A stretch of 64,000 nt of DNA from Pholiota molesta (lineage: Eukaryota > Basidiomycota > Agaricomycetes > Agaricales > Strophariaceae). Below are positions 11,298 to 22,724 of the stretch, piece after piece. Where the stretch lies: NCBI GenBank assembly GCA_014925825.1, contig JACGCK010000042.1, positions 124,001-188,000 on the forward strand, written 5' to 3'. The notes beneath the pieces are model-generated. The model did not search any database. It saw only the letters and a program-made list of their open reading frames with translations, and was not told the origin of the DNA. A program made the translations under genes and the position numbers. Every line of letters starts with the position of its first letter. Position 1 is the first letter of the stretch.

Positions 11298-13451
11298 TCA
11301 TTGGGTCGCCGTAGGTGCTGTGGTCGACGTGCGGCCGGTGGGTATCGAAGCCAGCGTAGTCACTGAAACGGACGCGACAAATGGGACAAGGATCGAGCCT
11401 GGCCCAGCAACGTTGCCTCTGATATAGTCCGCCGTGTATGTCGTATTGTTGCTCCCCACCACCTCCAGGTCTAGCGTCAGCGAACGCCCCGAATCCACGA
11501 TGTTACCGAAGTAGTAGTCGTAGCCGTCGACAAGCACGCCTGTTTTGTTGTGCTGCAATGGGACCGTGTAGTTGAGTGCGACAGGGTAGGTATCGGAGGT
11601 GTAGCCGAACATAGTGGCTTTGGTGACCTCGATATCAGTGCGAATCTATTCGTAATAGCGTCAGTAATGCGATACCGGTCCTATGTTAATATCTAGTGCA
11701 AAAGGCGTACCCCAGTCACAAAGGTAAAGTTTTGCAGAGACCCGGTACCAATGGCCGTGCTCGACCCGAGTTCATATACAGAGATCACTCCATCTTGCGG
11801 GAAAAGATACCCATCGCCACCGTTATCGAGCGTCTGCGGACCCGAACCGTCATGTTCATCAAGCACGAACCAGAACTTCCCTATGGACTGGTTCGCGGTT
11901 ATGGGCACGGAAATGCCGTAGGTATCCAGCGCGATATTCGCAGGCACGAGAAGAGGCGAGGAAACCAGAGCGCCCGTCGCGGTGAAGTTGGATGCCACTT
12001 TTGCGGAGCCTCCAGCGCAGTCCTGGACCTTCCCCCTTCGATCGCACCAGAATAAGCTGAGCGTACGGCCTTGGGGAACAGGTTGATCCGCTGGGCGAGA
12101 GAGCTTGTATTGCAAATGTAAGTCATTCGTATGCAGTAGTGAGGAAGATGACACTAACGCGCAAGGATGTTATGAATAAGAGCTGCGAATCGACGACCGT
12201 AATTAGGGCTAGTCTGACTTTGACGGGGAGCAGCTCAATTTCTTCAGTCAGTTGCGTATCGGAGGGTACAGTGTTCAACATGCGCTCTATCATCGTCGCG
12301 CATGTATCAGCGAACGACGTCGGCGAAGCAAGACTATCCAATGCATTAGATCAAGAATATGGTTCAAAAAGAAGTGAGGCCTACCTTTTCATCGTCACAT
12401 TCCCATCGCTTGAGAATATTCTCAGATCTGAGGCAAAAGTGACATTGGACGCCGGTACTACGAGCGGATTCTGCGTCGTCCCATCCAAATACTCCGTGAT
12501 TCTGCCCAACCAGCCATATCAGCTTCCAGTCGCACGCCAACGCGAAACACAAAGCAAAGCGCGAGGCGCACTCACATAGCAGTATCAAACTGCGTCGTCG
12601 TATCGAAATTCGCCAGCGCCACCCCACTCGCTTCCGACGCATTGGCCATGACGACCTCCGGGAAGTCGACGCTCCGCACGCCGCCAATCGTGTGCCCGCA
12701 CGCGACGAGCTGGATCATCTCCGTCGCGTTGAACCCCTGCAGACGGAACTTCTCCACGTGCGTCGTCAGCGCCTGGTCCGGTTCGGGCACGCCAGGCAGA
12801 CCGGGGCCCATAGCGTCTTTGCGCCCGCCGCGGAATTTGAGCGCGGGCCCGCCGCATGCGGCGATGGACCAGGTCGCTCCGAAGGCGATGACGTCGGCGC
12901 CTGGTGAACTGGATGAGTGCATGCTTTGGTATGGATGTGCGAGGGACTCACGAGAGACGTGTTTCGTTGCGGACCCAATGAAGTCCGCGGCCGTCAGCAC
13001 CTGGCCAGTCCCCACATTCTGCGGGTGTAGCATTCACGTCAGTTTCTTTTCACGATGGACATCGACCGCATTACGCGTACCTCCGGCCTATCCAGCTCAT
13101 AGAAAATCGACGCATCGAGCCCGCCCGTCCCATCCGTGATATTATGCGTCGCCATATCATGATACGCCTAAACACCCCACGATGCAATCAGCTTCAATCC
13201 CATATGTATATCATGCGCAAAAACGCGCTCACAAAACGAAGCCACTGTGCACCCACGCTACTCAGCGGGTCACCGCGCATCCTACAGCCAGCCACCAGAT
13301 CCGAGACCGTGTTTCCGACGCGGTTGTCGCCGCCCTCCCACAGAAAGCTCTCCAGCGAGTCGTACTGGGGCGACGGCCATTGGTATCCATGTGTTAGTCC
13401 GGAGCATGCGACCACCAGCCATGCGGTGAAGAGTGGAAGTCGTGGATACAT
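11298..13451 (-). CDS. Secreted plant-type haem peroxidase, copy A
   Basis: Eight exons (13233-13451, 13081-13167, 12952-13018, 12576-12900, 12385-12501, 12159-12333, 11711-12103, 11298-11645) give 576 residues. I chose the Met at 13,451 because it opens a classical signal peptide (PLFTAWLVVACSGLTHG); an upstream in-frame Met at 13,493 would add 14 residues. The peroxidase domain fills about residues 25-230. It shows distal Arg72/His76 in WLRFAYHDM, SRADVIAFGA, and proximal His194 in ACGHTIGGV. The conserved peroxide-reduction fold is family knowledge; the substrate cannot be told. The C-terminal 340 residues are beta-rich-looking with many N-glycosylation sequons (NFT, NQS, NKT, NNT) and end in a Ser/Thr-rich stretch. 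The frame stops before a hydrophobic tail that is retained in the 41.1-kb copy. Confidence 0.85.
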
Positions 13452-13543
13452 CGGTGATCGTAGATCGATGGATAGAGAGGGCAGAGCAAGCACTCTTCCT
13501 GATCGTCGAAGTAAGTGTGAGGTTGAAGAGATTTGCGGCAGCC

Positions 13544-13551
13544 CTTAAATA
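13544..13551 (-). promoter_or_regulatory. TATA-like box of peroxidase A
   Basis: The minus strand reads TATTTAAG 93 bp upstream of the chosen start codon. The same box sits at 55,098-55,105, 93 bp before the segment B start. Confidence 0.5.
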
Positions 13552-14454
13552 CCTCTCATAACCGGGGTACAATTTCCGATAACCAGAGCTTGATGTCAAT
13601 GAATGGGCGTCAAAAGCATGAAGCGACCGCCTAAGCAGCAAAGGAAATGATATGCCGCAAATCGCCATTAACGCAGTCCCGACCACGATAGACCGTAATG
13701 CAGTATTAGAAGAGCTAAGACTTTCACGGCCCGCTCTCAGCAGTACATCGTACATTCACTAAGCGCGAAAAGTGAGAAATTTAGACAGATACATACATCC
13801 AAAAAGACACATACTAATGGTCGCTATGTGAACCCTTCGTGATCATCCAGCTCGAAGGCCTGATGCGATGGATCTCTTGCTTTACGCGGTAAGAAACGGG
13901 CGCCACCGCACCTGTATATTGCGTTGTTATCCACATCTTACGGCCTCGACCAGCCGCACACTACCACCGCTGCAGAGCAACCAACGCGGGCTTGAAAGAG
14001 CGCGATGAGAAGACTGGAAAGACCATATGACTGCTCATGGTGTTTCAGTTTGATGCGAGTATAAGAAGAAATTATACAAGATCGCACATACAAGAGCAAT
14101 CCGAGAAGCTCGCGATTACATAAGAGTCAATTCGTTCAGGGAACAAACAAATGCCCAGTTACGAATCCATGGGAAGCGCTCCAAAATTCGAGCAAGCCGG
14201 AAGGCGACCAATAACTCCAGCGAAAGCACGAACGACACGCCCATCCAGTACCGCAGACTGTGACGTTGGATTAGACTATTCAGAGCGCAAATGAAGGCGA
14301 CAGCGAGATGAGAAGTGGCATACGACCTGGCAAGTCTTGCGGCCTGAGCTGTGAGCCGGAAAAAATCGACAGCCGATTACCAAAGCGACAGAACTTGTCG
14401 TCCGTGCAGGACGTCTTGTTGCGACGCCCCAAGTTCATAGAGTCATCTAAGAAC

Positions 14455-16150
14455 ATATGCATTCATGGGCGCCATATACATCCCGCCTAATCGAGCTTGT
14501 ATCCGACAACACGCCTCCATCCTACAATCTCTCTATAACAGCTCCAATTAGCCCCTCCGTAAGAATTACGACGAAAACACGAACGCATACGCCTGCAGCC
14601 CGTACACGCCAATCCTGCCGACTTCGCCCCTCTTCAAAAGGCCGGAGATATAACTGGGCGAGCGGAGTTGGTGGGCGAAGTCGGAAGCCGAAAGGTGGTC
14701 AATGGAGGGTCGACGTAGGGGGTGATATGACCCGCCTGTGTCCAGTGCGGATATCTTTCGTGTCTCCTCGCAAGTACAGCGCGTCGTGCGTCCCTCAGGG
14801 CATACGTCCTCCTATCCTTCATGAGGCGGGGGCAAGGCCCTCCGCGTTGTGTCCACAGCTCCGCCAGCTATGAGGTCTCCTCGCCCTACGCAGGTGTCGC
14901 TGCATCGACAGCGCCGTGGTGCAAGTCGTTATCCGTTTCGGGAAATAGAGGCGAGGGTTCTATGAATACTCTAAGGGTACGCATAACGAAAGGTATGCTA
15001 TGAGAAGATCGGTCATTCATTGAATTTCTAAAGCCTGACGACGCGTTGACACGAACGTACCTATTCCGAGTCCAGGATCCCTTGTCTGTTCACCACCTCA
15101 CCAGTTCCATGGATCCATTCGTCGAACAGAGACCATCACCATAGTCGTGCTCAATGACCCCAAAGACGGCCCAACATTCCCGAGTATGTTATCGCTTGCG
15201 TCCGTGATGGAAGTGACTGAAAGGAAGCCAAGCGTGAGCATTGCGCGGATGCCAAACACAATGTGAGAACTAACCCGGGACGAACCTCTTCCATCGATTA
15301 CCCAGCTTGTCCGAGTCATCAATCCAAAGGTATCGCGGCAGCCCTTATCGCAGTAATTTCAGCACTGAGGCGACCATCAGCAAAGGAAGGATCGGGATGC
15401 TGGCACGGATTGGTAGTACGTGTTCCGCAAACGAGCCGAAACTACTGGGTTTCTACGTGAAGATGATATTGGAAGCATTGGGGGAAGAGCTTGGAGCCTG
15501 AGGTGAGATGCGTCAAGCGGTTGCGAGAATCGCGGGCAGTAGACCAATAGAAATTCTAGCGAAAAACGGTTCGGAGAGTGGTTGGACAAACGAAGTTTGA
15601 AGTTCAGGCCCTGGTAAGCGCCACGTAAGTACACACTGTCTCTGCCATATATTCGGAGAACGTACTTGAGCTCTCCATCTACATATTCGTTGGTAATGCC
15701 TCCTTATCCGGTGGGCGCATAACCGTTTGCAAGTTGTGGATGCGAGTCGAGGCGACGAGCTTGGGTTCTTGAGGAAGATGCCTTGATGCTCGACTTCCTT
15801 CCACCGCAGCATCGTGTAGCCGTTCATTAGATGGCGTACGAGATCCGTCTGACGTCAGATTTGGGAGGAGGGTTTTATGGCCACTCGGTGCCCGATAAAC
15901 TACAAGAAACGCGGAGGTAGGTATTGAGTTCTGGGCAGTATGGGATAACTCACTATGTATTCCTCTGCCAGCGACAGATGACGCGCTCCGTCGAAAGTGT
16001 GCACGGCCGCTGCAGCCGCGAAGCAGAAATGGTGGTTGTATGGGCAGAACGAGGATGAGCTGGAGACTTGGAGTACTGGTTGACGCGGTCTCCCCCGGTC
16101 CGAAAATTCACACTGTAACGTGCTCTCCTGCTGTGATACGATTCCGATTC
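14455..16150 (-). pseudogene. Dispersed multi-exon locus, family R, copy 1
   Basis: Four loci share this organisation: here, 22,725-24,700, 56,060-57,740 and 60,600-61,930. Each has the same splice-like landmarks on the minus strand: an exon ending at GTGAGTTATC (near 15,950) and one ending at GTACGTTCTC (near 15,670). One stretch (15,098-15,322) translates to a hydrophobic segment. Codon phase is not conserved between copies. For example, a 4-nt length change separates copies 1 and 3 near 15,800/56,960, so at least some copies are broken. I do not recognise a protein family. Confidence 0.4.
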
Positions 16151-16221
16151 GATTTTCCCGCTCACTTTCACGATGCTCACAATCCGATAAAGCTTACAAT
16201 CCATAACTTGATCTCCAACGC

Positions 16222-16468
16222 AAAAAAAGGCTCATAAACCACAATCTACTTTACGCTGCACCCTCAGGGTCTCAAGCTGAAGCTCAAGGCTCAATCTACG
16301 TCTAAATCTACCTCTAGATCTATTACCTCTACCCTTATTTGCTCGCCAAACGTGCTGTCGTCCTCTGGGTTCCAGCATACCCCGACCGACTCTGGCGGTA
16401 CCCGCAATCCAGTGCGCAGCTCTTCGTCTGCCCTCTTTGCGTACGCCTCTTTCGCTTCCCTCTCCTTG
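16222..16468 (-). pseudogene. Orphan C-terminal tail of a P5-type modular gene
   Basis: The minus frame reads EAYAKRADEELRTGLRVPPE and continues to a stop, matching the tail of P5 at 57,921-58,087. Upstream, homology switches abruptly at about 16,468 to the 3' flank of a P6-type gene. No other P5 exons are present, so this is a leftover of a deleted gene. Confidence 0.75.
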
Positions 16469-16512
16469 ACGCAAAAAAGTTCACAAAACACTATCTACTG
16501 TACACTGTACCC

Positions 16513-18911
16513 TCAAGCTGGTACCTTTATTTTCTGTTCCAATGTCCTGCCATTATTCATGTCCCAGCCTCCCCCGACCGGCTCTGGTGGTACCCGCAAA
16601 TCCAATCCCTTGCCTTTTGCTGAACTTATTGCGGCTTCCCTCTGCTTGTAAGCCTTTGTCCATTTTTTCTCCGCCTTTGTGACCTTCTGCGGCCTATGGA
16701 CGCTGGGGAATACCCTGACGAGCGTGTCCCTGGTTTTTTTCTCGGGTAGCTCGTCTTCGCCCAGCCGCACACAACGAATTCCGAGCCACGAGTTGGAGTC
16801 GTCCTCCTTGTTGGGAACAAGGGCGCTTTGGGATGGACCGTGAAGCTTCGGGGCGGTGGACGTCCCATTGGCAGTCCAGATGCTCGAAGGCCCTGCTGTG
16901 GCGACGACGGGCGGGATGGATTCATTGTCGATGGCGTTCGGCGGTTTCGGCGCTAATCGTCTTTTCTTCAGAGTCTGTGCTAGCTCTGGATTGGCGGACG
17001 GCTCTGCGGGGTTGGCAATGGGCGGAGGGTATGGGTTACCGACGCGTCTCCTTGGCGGTGAGCGTGTCGATGGCCCTGACCCTTCTGAGTCGACGATGGC
17101 CGGAATGGGCGTACTGCCCATGGCGTTTGTTGTTTTTGGCGGCGGGCGTTTCGATTTCTTCTCTGGCTTTGCTGCGTCGCGTCTTGCTTGGGTCGATGAT
17201 TCCGTCTTCGCCCTCTTTCTCCTATATTCAAACGGTCAGAACGACTTTACCGAGAGAGGTTGATCCCAAAATTTACCTTTGTTCCATTGTCGGTTGAGGA
17301 TGGTCATTCTCAACGACGGTGTCATCGTTGTCGGAATTCTTGCGTTTTCCGGCCATGGTGGCTGGATAAAGTTCTACTTTTTGACGTGTCAACCCTCTCT
17401 CGTTCGAGTGAGTTGACCGTTCCGGTCCTGTAAAAGGCCGTTCTTCTGCGCTTTAATCAGCGCTAATCAGCCTATCATTGCAATAAGTTGACTTACCAGC
17501 GATATTTTGGGAGTAGGAGGGGGGTATGCTCCCAAAATTATATGGCTGTTGTGTATGTCCGCGGTACGTATTCGCCCCGTTGTTGTTGGGGTAGGCGACC
17601 GCGGGAGGATGTGGCGCTTGAGTAAATGTGAGTCCATACTCGAACAATGTCGATTTTCCAATAGACTTACCACCAGTTAGCGGCGCGAATGCCATCCCCA
17701 TTTGCAGCTCGTCTTGCGCGAATTTCAAGGGCGGCGCGATGTCATGGTAAGGGTAACATGGCTCGGCGTGAGGATATGCTATTATAGCGGAGGTGAGTCC
17801 ATGTTTGAACAATCGCACTTATCTATCAGACTCACCACCAGTTGGCGGAGCCACGGGCGCCTGACGGGAGAATCCCCTCCGAGTCTCGCATGCTGGTCTT
17901 GTAAAGGACTGGTCTTCTGTAGTTATATTAGCACTACTCCATCTATCATTGCATAAATTGACTTACGACCAAGGTTTGGGGAGTGGGCGCGGCGCGTACT
18001 CCCGACACCGTCGACTTGATACACATACCCGTTGTCGGTATTCCCCCCATAGGTGTTGGGGTGGGAATAATGTGGGCCGACCGGAGGTGGTGCTGTAGTG
18101 GAGGTCAATCGGTACTGGAGCAATGTCGGTTTTCTAATAGGCTCACCACCGATGGGCGGGGTGCAGGCCATCCCCAGTTCCCGCGTATCCTGCGTGGAGC
18201 CAAAGGGCTGCGCGACGTTGTACAGCGCCGATCCTATTCCATCGAGGAAGAAAGTCAGCCAAGTCCTCTACCCGTACGACGTTATCACATACCTGTCCTC
18301 GAAGAACTGATATCTTGAAGATCGGGCCTGTACTCTGTCAAAGGGAATGATGAGCAATAGGTATCGTTTTTTCACTCAATCGCGTACCTGTAAATGCCTG
18401 CGAATACCCGTAGAATATCGGCGTCGGTTCGATATGCATCGTCGGTCCACACCTCACAGGAAATGTCCCTTGCCTCACACATTGTTCGACGGCCTCGGGC
18501 AGTGGGAAATTTTCTATTCAGTGGTCAGTATCTGTGTGATCTGCCCCTATGAGATGCACTTACGGTAAGGTGTTAGGTACACCTCCCTGAACCTCGCTTG
18601 CTGTTCTGCTCCTGAGACCCAATTGCAATCAGTGGTACCGGAGGTGACTTCTGGTGTGACGTATGGTGGGAGAGCTGTACCAAATCGTTAAATCGTCATC
18701 AAATTTTGTAATCTTGCTTTTCCAAAAGAATAACGTACCTTGCGGGGGTGTTAACAAGCCTGAGCTTGAACTGCTAGATGGCGAGGAGCTTTCGCCATCC
18801 CAATTCGACAGCGAGGAGTACCCTGCATAAATATACATGTAAATCTTATCAAGCAGAAGCAGGTAGGACAGGCAGGATGTACTTACCGCTCATGCTTGGG
18901 GCATACGACAT
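16513..18911 (-). CDS. Modular exon-array protein P2 (family P)
   Basis: Twelve exons join in frame (18887-18911, 18739-18822, 18564-18674, 18388-18513, 18293-18334, 18147-18233, 17967-18092, 17836-17916, 17671-17778, 17497-17616, 17277-17445, 16513-17221) to give 595 residues. The start is MSYAPSMSG, followed by a Ser-rich segment (GESSSPSSSSSSG), two longer exons absent from P1, and Tyr/Pro/Asn-rich modules (PHPPAVAYPNNNGANTY). A 709-nt last exon carries Lys/Arg/Pro-rich NLS-like text (KPEKKSKRPPPK) and the basic tail GLDLRVPPEPVGGGWD. Exons 1-10 end in phase 1. It is the counterpart of P6 in segment B. The function is unknown. Confidence 0.75.
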
Positions 18912-19850
18912 TATGCGTATATGATGTTATAGGTTGATTTACGGGGGAAGATTTGCTAAGCGAGACTTGGAGGAGCGGAAAACAACGATGCCCCACATCG
19001 TTTCAACCTTTATATGCCACACGCCTCGTGGCCACCTGTCCTTAACATGCTGTGCATGCACCCCCCACTGGGCCACTACCTCCCGCTTCGCGGCGTTTAT
19101 GACTCGCGATTGTGTGTCAAAAAAAATAAATTGTCTCCTGTTGAGTCCCTTCCTTGGAACGCAAATAGACACAGGATTAAATTAATCAGAATTTTAGAAG
19201 TGGTTTGACAGGTCGCGCGGCGCCTCGTCTAAATCGGGGCCGGCGGATTCCCGGATCGCACCCTTGATAGTGAAAATACAAGGATTCTTAGGCCTTTGTG
19301 GGTCAATTGGATATGAGAAACGAGGCCAGGAAATAGGCGAAACAGCGTCTTTTTTCAACATGGAGATAAGTAAAGTCTCCCACACCCATTTCCGTGAATC
19401 CTTCTCCCGGGGAACGCGCTGGAACATGTCCAATGATTCAACACTGATCAAATCGTCTCTCGAATGTGTAACATCACAAAAAAGTTGGCAAGATGAATGA
19501 CATGCTCCAGCAGCGTACTAAAATGTCCATTCCGCGGTGCAGACATGGCTTTTTTTCATAGCATAGATAAATTGGCCTTGGGCCCGGGGCCGTGCTGTGT
19601 GTATATGGGTATAAATCCGCATGGATAGTGTACGAATTCAACGTTGCGGGCAGATCTTTGACCACAATTAGACTTGCAATGCCGAAATGTGTGTCGTACG
19701 TGTCGTAAGCTGTCGATTGAACACACAATACAATTTCCACAATTGGAGCGTTGTTCTCTTTCACCCCGGTTAAGAAGTTTATTAGGGAAACTATGAGCGT
19801 TGAATTGAATTGGTGATTTAAAATGAGGGCGCAAATGATATGATACTTAG
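18912..19850 (-). promoter_or_regulatory. Upstream region of P2, inverted copy of the P1 upstream region
   Basis: Reverse-complemented, this matches 2,530-3,381, including the stretch around GACACGTACGACACACATTT. It supplies the minus-strand TATA-like element at 19,007-19,015. Bases 19,850-20,560 contain nothing I can identify. Confidence 0.5.
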
Positions 19851-20560
19851 TGACTCAAGTCTGCAGGGCCCCATTTCCTGCTCACGAAATTTTTAGGAAT
19901 CTCCACTATGCCCTCAAAAACATGTGTTGAGATTCCTGAATGAACAGGGGTGATCAAATAGGCAACAATGGCGGGAGCCGAGTGCCACTAAAAGCAGCTA
20001 AAAGCCATCATCAAGATCTTTCACCGACCCTGACTTTGAAGTCTATTTGATTCTACATACTGCTTCTTGAGCTTTCAGGTGACCGGTGAGCGCTTGAGCG
20101 CTTGTTCCCTGGACTCCTGGAGTTATTCGGCTGGTCCAAACTTTCAGCCACAGCCGCAGCGCACATTTCCGCCTCGCGAATTACCATCTGCCACCGACAC
20201 CCGTGGGAGCGATGGTCGGCAACAATCTCAATCTTCTCAATGATCAACGTTGTACAATATATGCGTGCTTAATGATAGAGGGGAGATGTCTGAACAACGA
20301 GCCGCAGTAAAGAGAGCGAGCATGTTTTGATTTCGATCGCTTTTAGCGACGTCACCACCTCAAATCGTGTTGAAACAAGGCTGAGACCTTGCGAAGCTTT
20401 ATAAACTTCTGGGCACCTTCCTATCTGCTTACGGCTGCTCAGCGTCCTAAATTGCCAGTCGTTAACACACTCTAGCAACAGTTCCCATAACCCTTCAAAC
20501 ACTCTGCAATCACTCAAACGCTTGAACATTCAAACGTTGAAACAATTGTCGGAATCGCGC

Positions 20561-21516
20561 ATGATGGATCAAGACATTCCAATTCAAGCTACTTTAAATG
20601 CTCGACGAGCTGCTTTCGTGCGATTCTGGAAGAACGAAATCGCCAACCCACCGAAAGTCGTGGAGTTGTTCAAGACCCCAGACGGCCTGTCGCCCGCCTG
20701 GGAGGTATTCTTTGATAAAGTCACAGCGTACTACGAGCGGCAATGCGCAGGCAAATACCACATACTCATGCAGCTCGAGAAGAGGAGTTGGATCATGGAA
20801 AGTGAGACACTGTGCGAATTCGAGATGTTGGCGTCTGCACAGAATATGAAGAATAGGGCAAGTGAATTCGGTTGGACCTCCTGAGCAGTGAGAACGTTCG
20901 GGCTGACACCCAATTGTGGGGTGGTTGTCTTTCTAAAGGGAAACTACGAATTCAAGAAGGGAGATATCGACAAGGCGCAGCTATTGTACCATTCCTCCGT
21001 CTCTACGTTTCCGACACCCGATGCGATGAACAATGTGGCAGCTTGTGCATTGAAGCTCAATCGGCAAGTCTCGCAATGTCAAAAAAATTACGGGCACTGG
21101 TTACTAACTGGAAGTTGCATAACTAGATTCGATATCGCCGAAAGCTTTACTACCAAAGCTCTTGATTTGGATGTATTTACCACTCTTCTGAGCAGCGCCA
21201 AAGCGCATTACAGGCGCTCTGTGGCACGTATTCATTTGGCCAAATTTGACGGAGCGAAAGAAGGTCAGCCAGTGTCAAATCCATTACCCATTTACCTTTA
21301 CCGCCCATTAAATGAACTTTGCAATAATTAACAATAATACCCGCAACAGATGCCACTGCCATGCAACATTTCAAGAACGATGATACCGTTGAAGGGTTAC
21401 TGGGTCGTATTCAAGCGTTAAGCGACACTGTCAAAACCCCCGAACAGGTTGAACAATATCTCAACGAACAGCCCCAGGCCCCAGCAAAGGGCTCTTTTAA
21501 GGCTGGACACGAGTAG
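20561..21516 (+). pseudogene. TPR-like protein gene, 3' end interrupted by a transposable element
   Basis: Coding sequence runs from the ATG at 20,561 (MMDQDIPIQ). The middle exon holds a tetratricopeptide-like motif (GNYEFKKGDIDKAQLLY then AACALKLNR). Exons 21127-21263 and 21350-21516 continue in frame. The intron at 21064-21126 appears to use a GC donor (CG|GCAAGT). The join between the first part (to about 20,800-20,861) and the TPR part is unresolved. The frame now stops at 21,514-21,516, inside an inserted element. Beyond the element, at 22,500, the same frame resumes (GSFDETFNKLLDLQ) and reaches a stop at 22,617-22,619, so the present product is truncated or altered. TPR proteins are scaffolds; partners are unknown. 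Confidence 0.7.
21490..21497. repeat. 8-bp target-site duplication, left
   Basis: GGCTCTTT directly precedes the element and is repeated exactly at 22,500-22,507. Confidence 0.9.
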
Positions 21517-22499
21517 TGTCTACTCGCAGGTACCTGTGAGTTAACTCGTGGGAATACTTGCAAGTATACTGACTCGCGGATCCGGATCACTCGTTCCCAC
21601 GGGTATGTCCGGATCCGAGTATGGACTTCTGGGATAGCAAATACTTGTGCAAGTACTTGTGGATATTGATATATTTAATTCTCTATGGCACTAATAATCA
21701 TATTGCTAAATTTTATCTAATTGTGACTCTAAGAAGTATTTGACATGGTAATATCTGGGTAGTATAATTCAGACAAGACAAAAATCAGTGGAGAAATGAG
21801 TGAGAAACAACTAAAATACTAGCCAATGCAGTGGTTGAGCGCATTTTGTAATATCTCAATCAATTCTCAGCTAAATATTATGGTCATATGCTTGTTAAAA
21901 AGGTAGTCTAAATATCTAACTGTACGCTAATTTGCGAAAGGGCGATGGCTATATTAAATGAAGCATAGGCAAAAGCATCTTTAAAGTAGTCAAAAAGAGT
22001 AGAAAACATAGATACTACTATAGCTCAGCCAAATGTTGCTCAAATATTAAGGTCTAAATTGTATCCTGTGGATCTATATGTCTTCTATTTATGTGCAAGT
22101 TTGCAAAAGGTACGGGCGGTTAACGTTTGAACTGCAGGTAAAAGCGTTTTTAGACGCCCAAAGTACTTACTTAAATCAAATTATTAATAACTTTGTCAAT
22201 TCTTATGCTAAAAATACAATCTTGGCATCGTTCGAAAGGACTTTTAGAGTTCTATAAGTCTATACAATTTATTTAATACATGGTGCTTTGCAAGTACTTG
22301 CAAGTTTACCTGTAAGTACTCATCTCTACTTGTAAGGCAACAAGTACTTGCATACTTGCCAATACTTGTGAGTAAATACTCGCGGATCCGAGTCATCCGT
22401 GGGAAACTACTTGTACGGATCCAAGTATGAGATTTTAGGACTTCAATACTCGCGAGTAAGGATCCGTGAGACTCGCGAGTATACTCGTGTCCTGCCTTA
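21498..22499. mobile_element. Non-autonomous hAT-like terminal-inverted-repeat element (MITE), 1,002 bp
   Basis: The left end reads TAAGGCTGGACACGAGTA and the reverse complement of the right end reads TAAGGCAGGACACGAGTA, an 18-bp inverted repeat with one mismatch. It is flanked by an exact 8-bp duplication of GGCTCTTT. Subterminal zones contain many copies of ACTTGCAAGTA- and ACTCGCGAGT-type words in both orientations, as expected for transposase-binding arrays. The AT-rich interior has no substantial open frame, so movement would need a transposase in trans. An 8-bp duplication fits the hAT superfamily; the assignment is inferred. Confidence 0.9.
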
Positions 22500-22507
22500 G
22501 GCTCTTT
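22500..22507. repeat. 8-bp target-site duplication, right
   Basis: GGCTCTTT is identical to 21,490-21,497. Confidence 0.9.
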
Positions 22508-22619
22508 CGATGAGACCTTCAATAAATTGCTAGATCTGCAAATGTTTTACGTACGGGTCCCTCCTTTTGTTTTAAAGGAGATGAAGAACGAGACCAATAT
22601 AGCATTGTATTATCTTTGA
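22508..22619 (+). pseudogene. Detached 3' coding end of the TPR-like gene
   Basis: It continues the frame broken by the insertion (FDETFNKLLDLQMFYVRV), ending at TGA 22,617-22,619. If the element were absent, this would directly follow codon GGC-TCT at 21,490-21,495. Confidence 0.7.
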
Positions 22620-22724
22620 CGCAGTCCGATGTCAGATAGAAATGCATCTGTAGTACTTACTAGTGTTAGTATATGTATCATAGTTTCTCAAGATCACTGT
22701 ATCACATCAAACATATACATTCAT

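Noticed and set aside
13282..13755. Minus-strand frame of 157 residues upstream of the peroxidase, open in both segments
   Set aside because: It overlaps the peroxidase first exon and TATA-like region in another frame. Its conservation follows from the duplication and the promoter, and it shows no domain.
16832..17297. Long plus-strand frames antisense to the last P2 exon
   Set aside because: They mirror the GC-rich coding strand of P2 and recur wherever P2-type last exons occur; splicing and phase support only the minus-strand gene.
20522..20884. TTG-initiated 120-residue frame at the TPR-like gene
   Set aside because: TTG is unlikely as a eukaryotic start. The ATG at 20,561 in the same frame is preferred, and the frame's 3' end runs into an intron.
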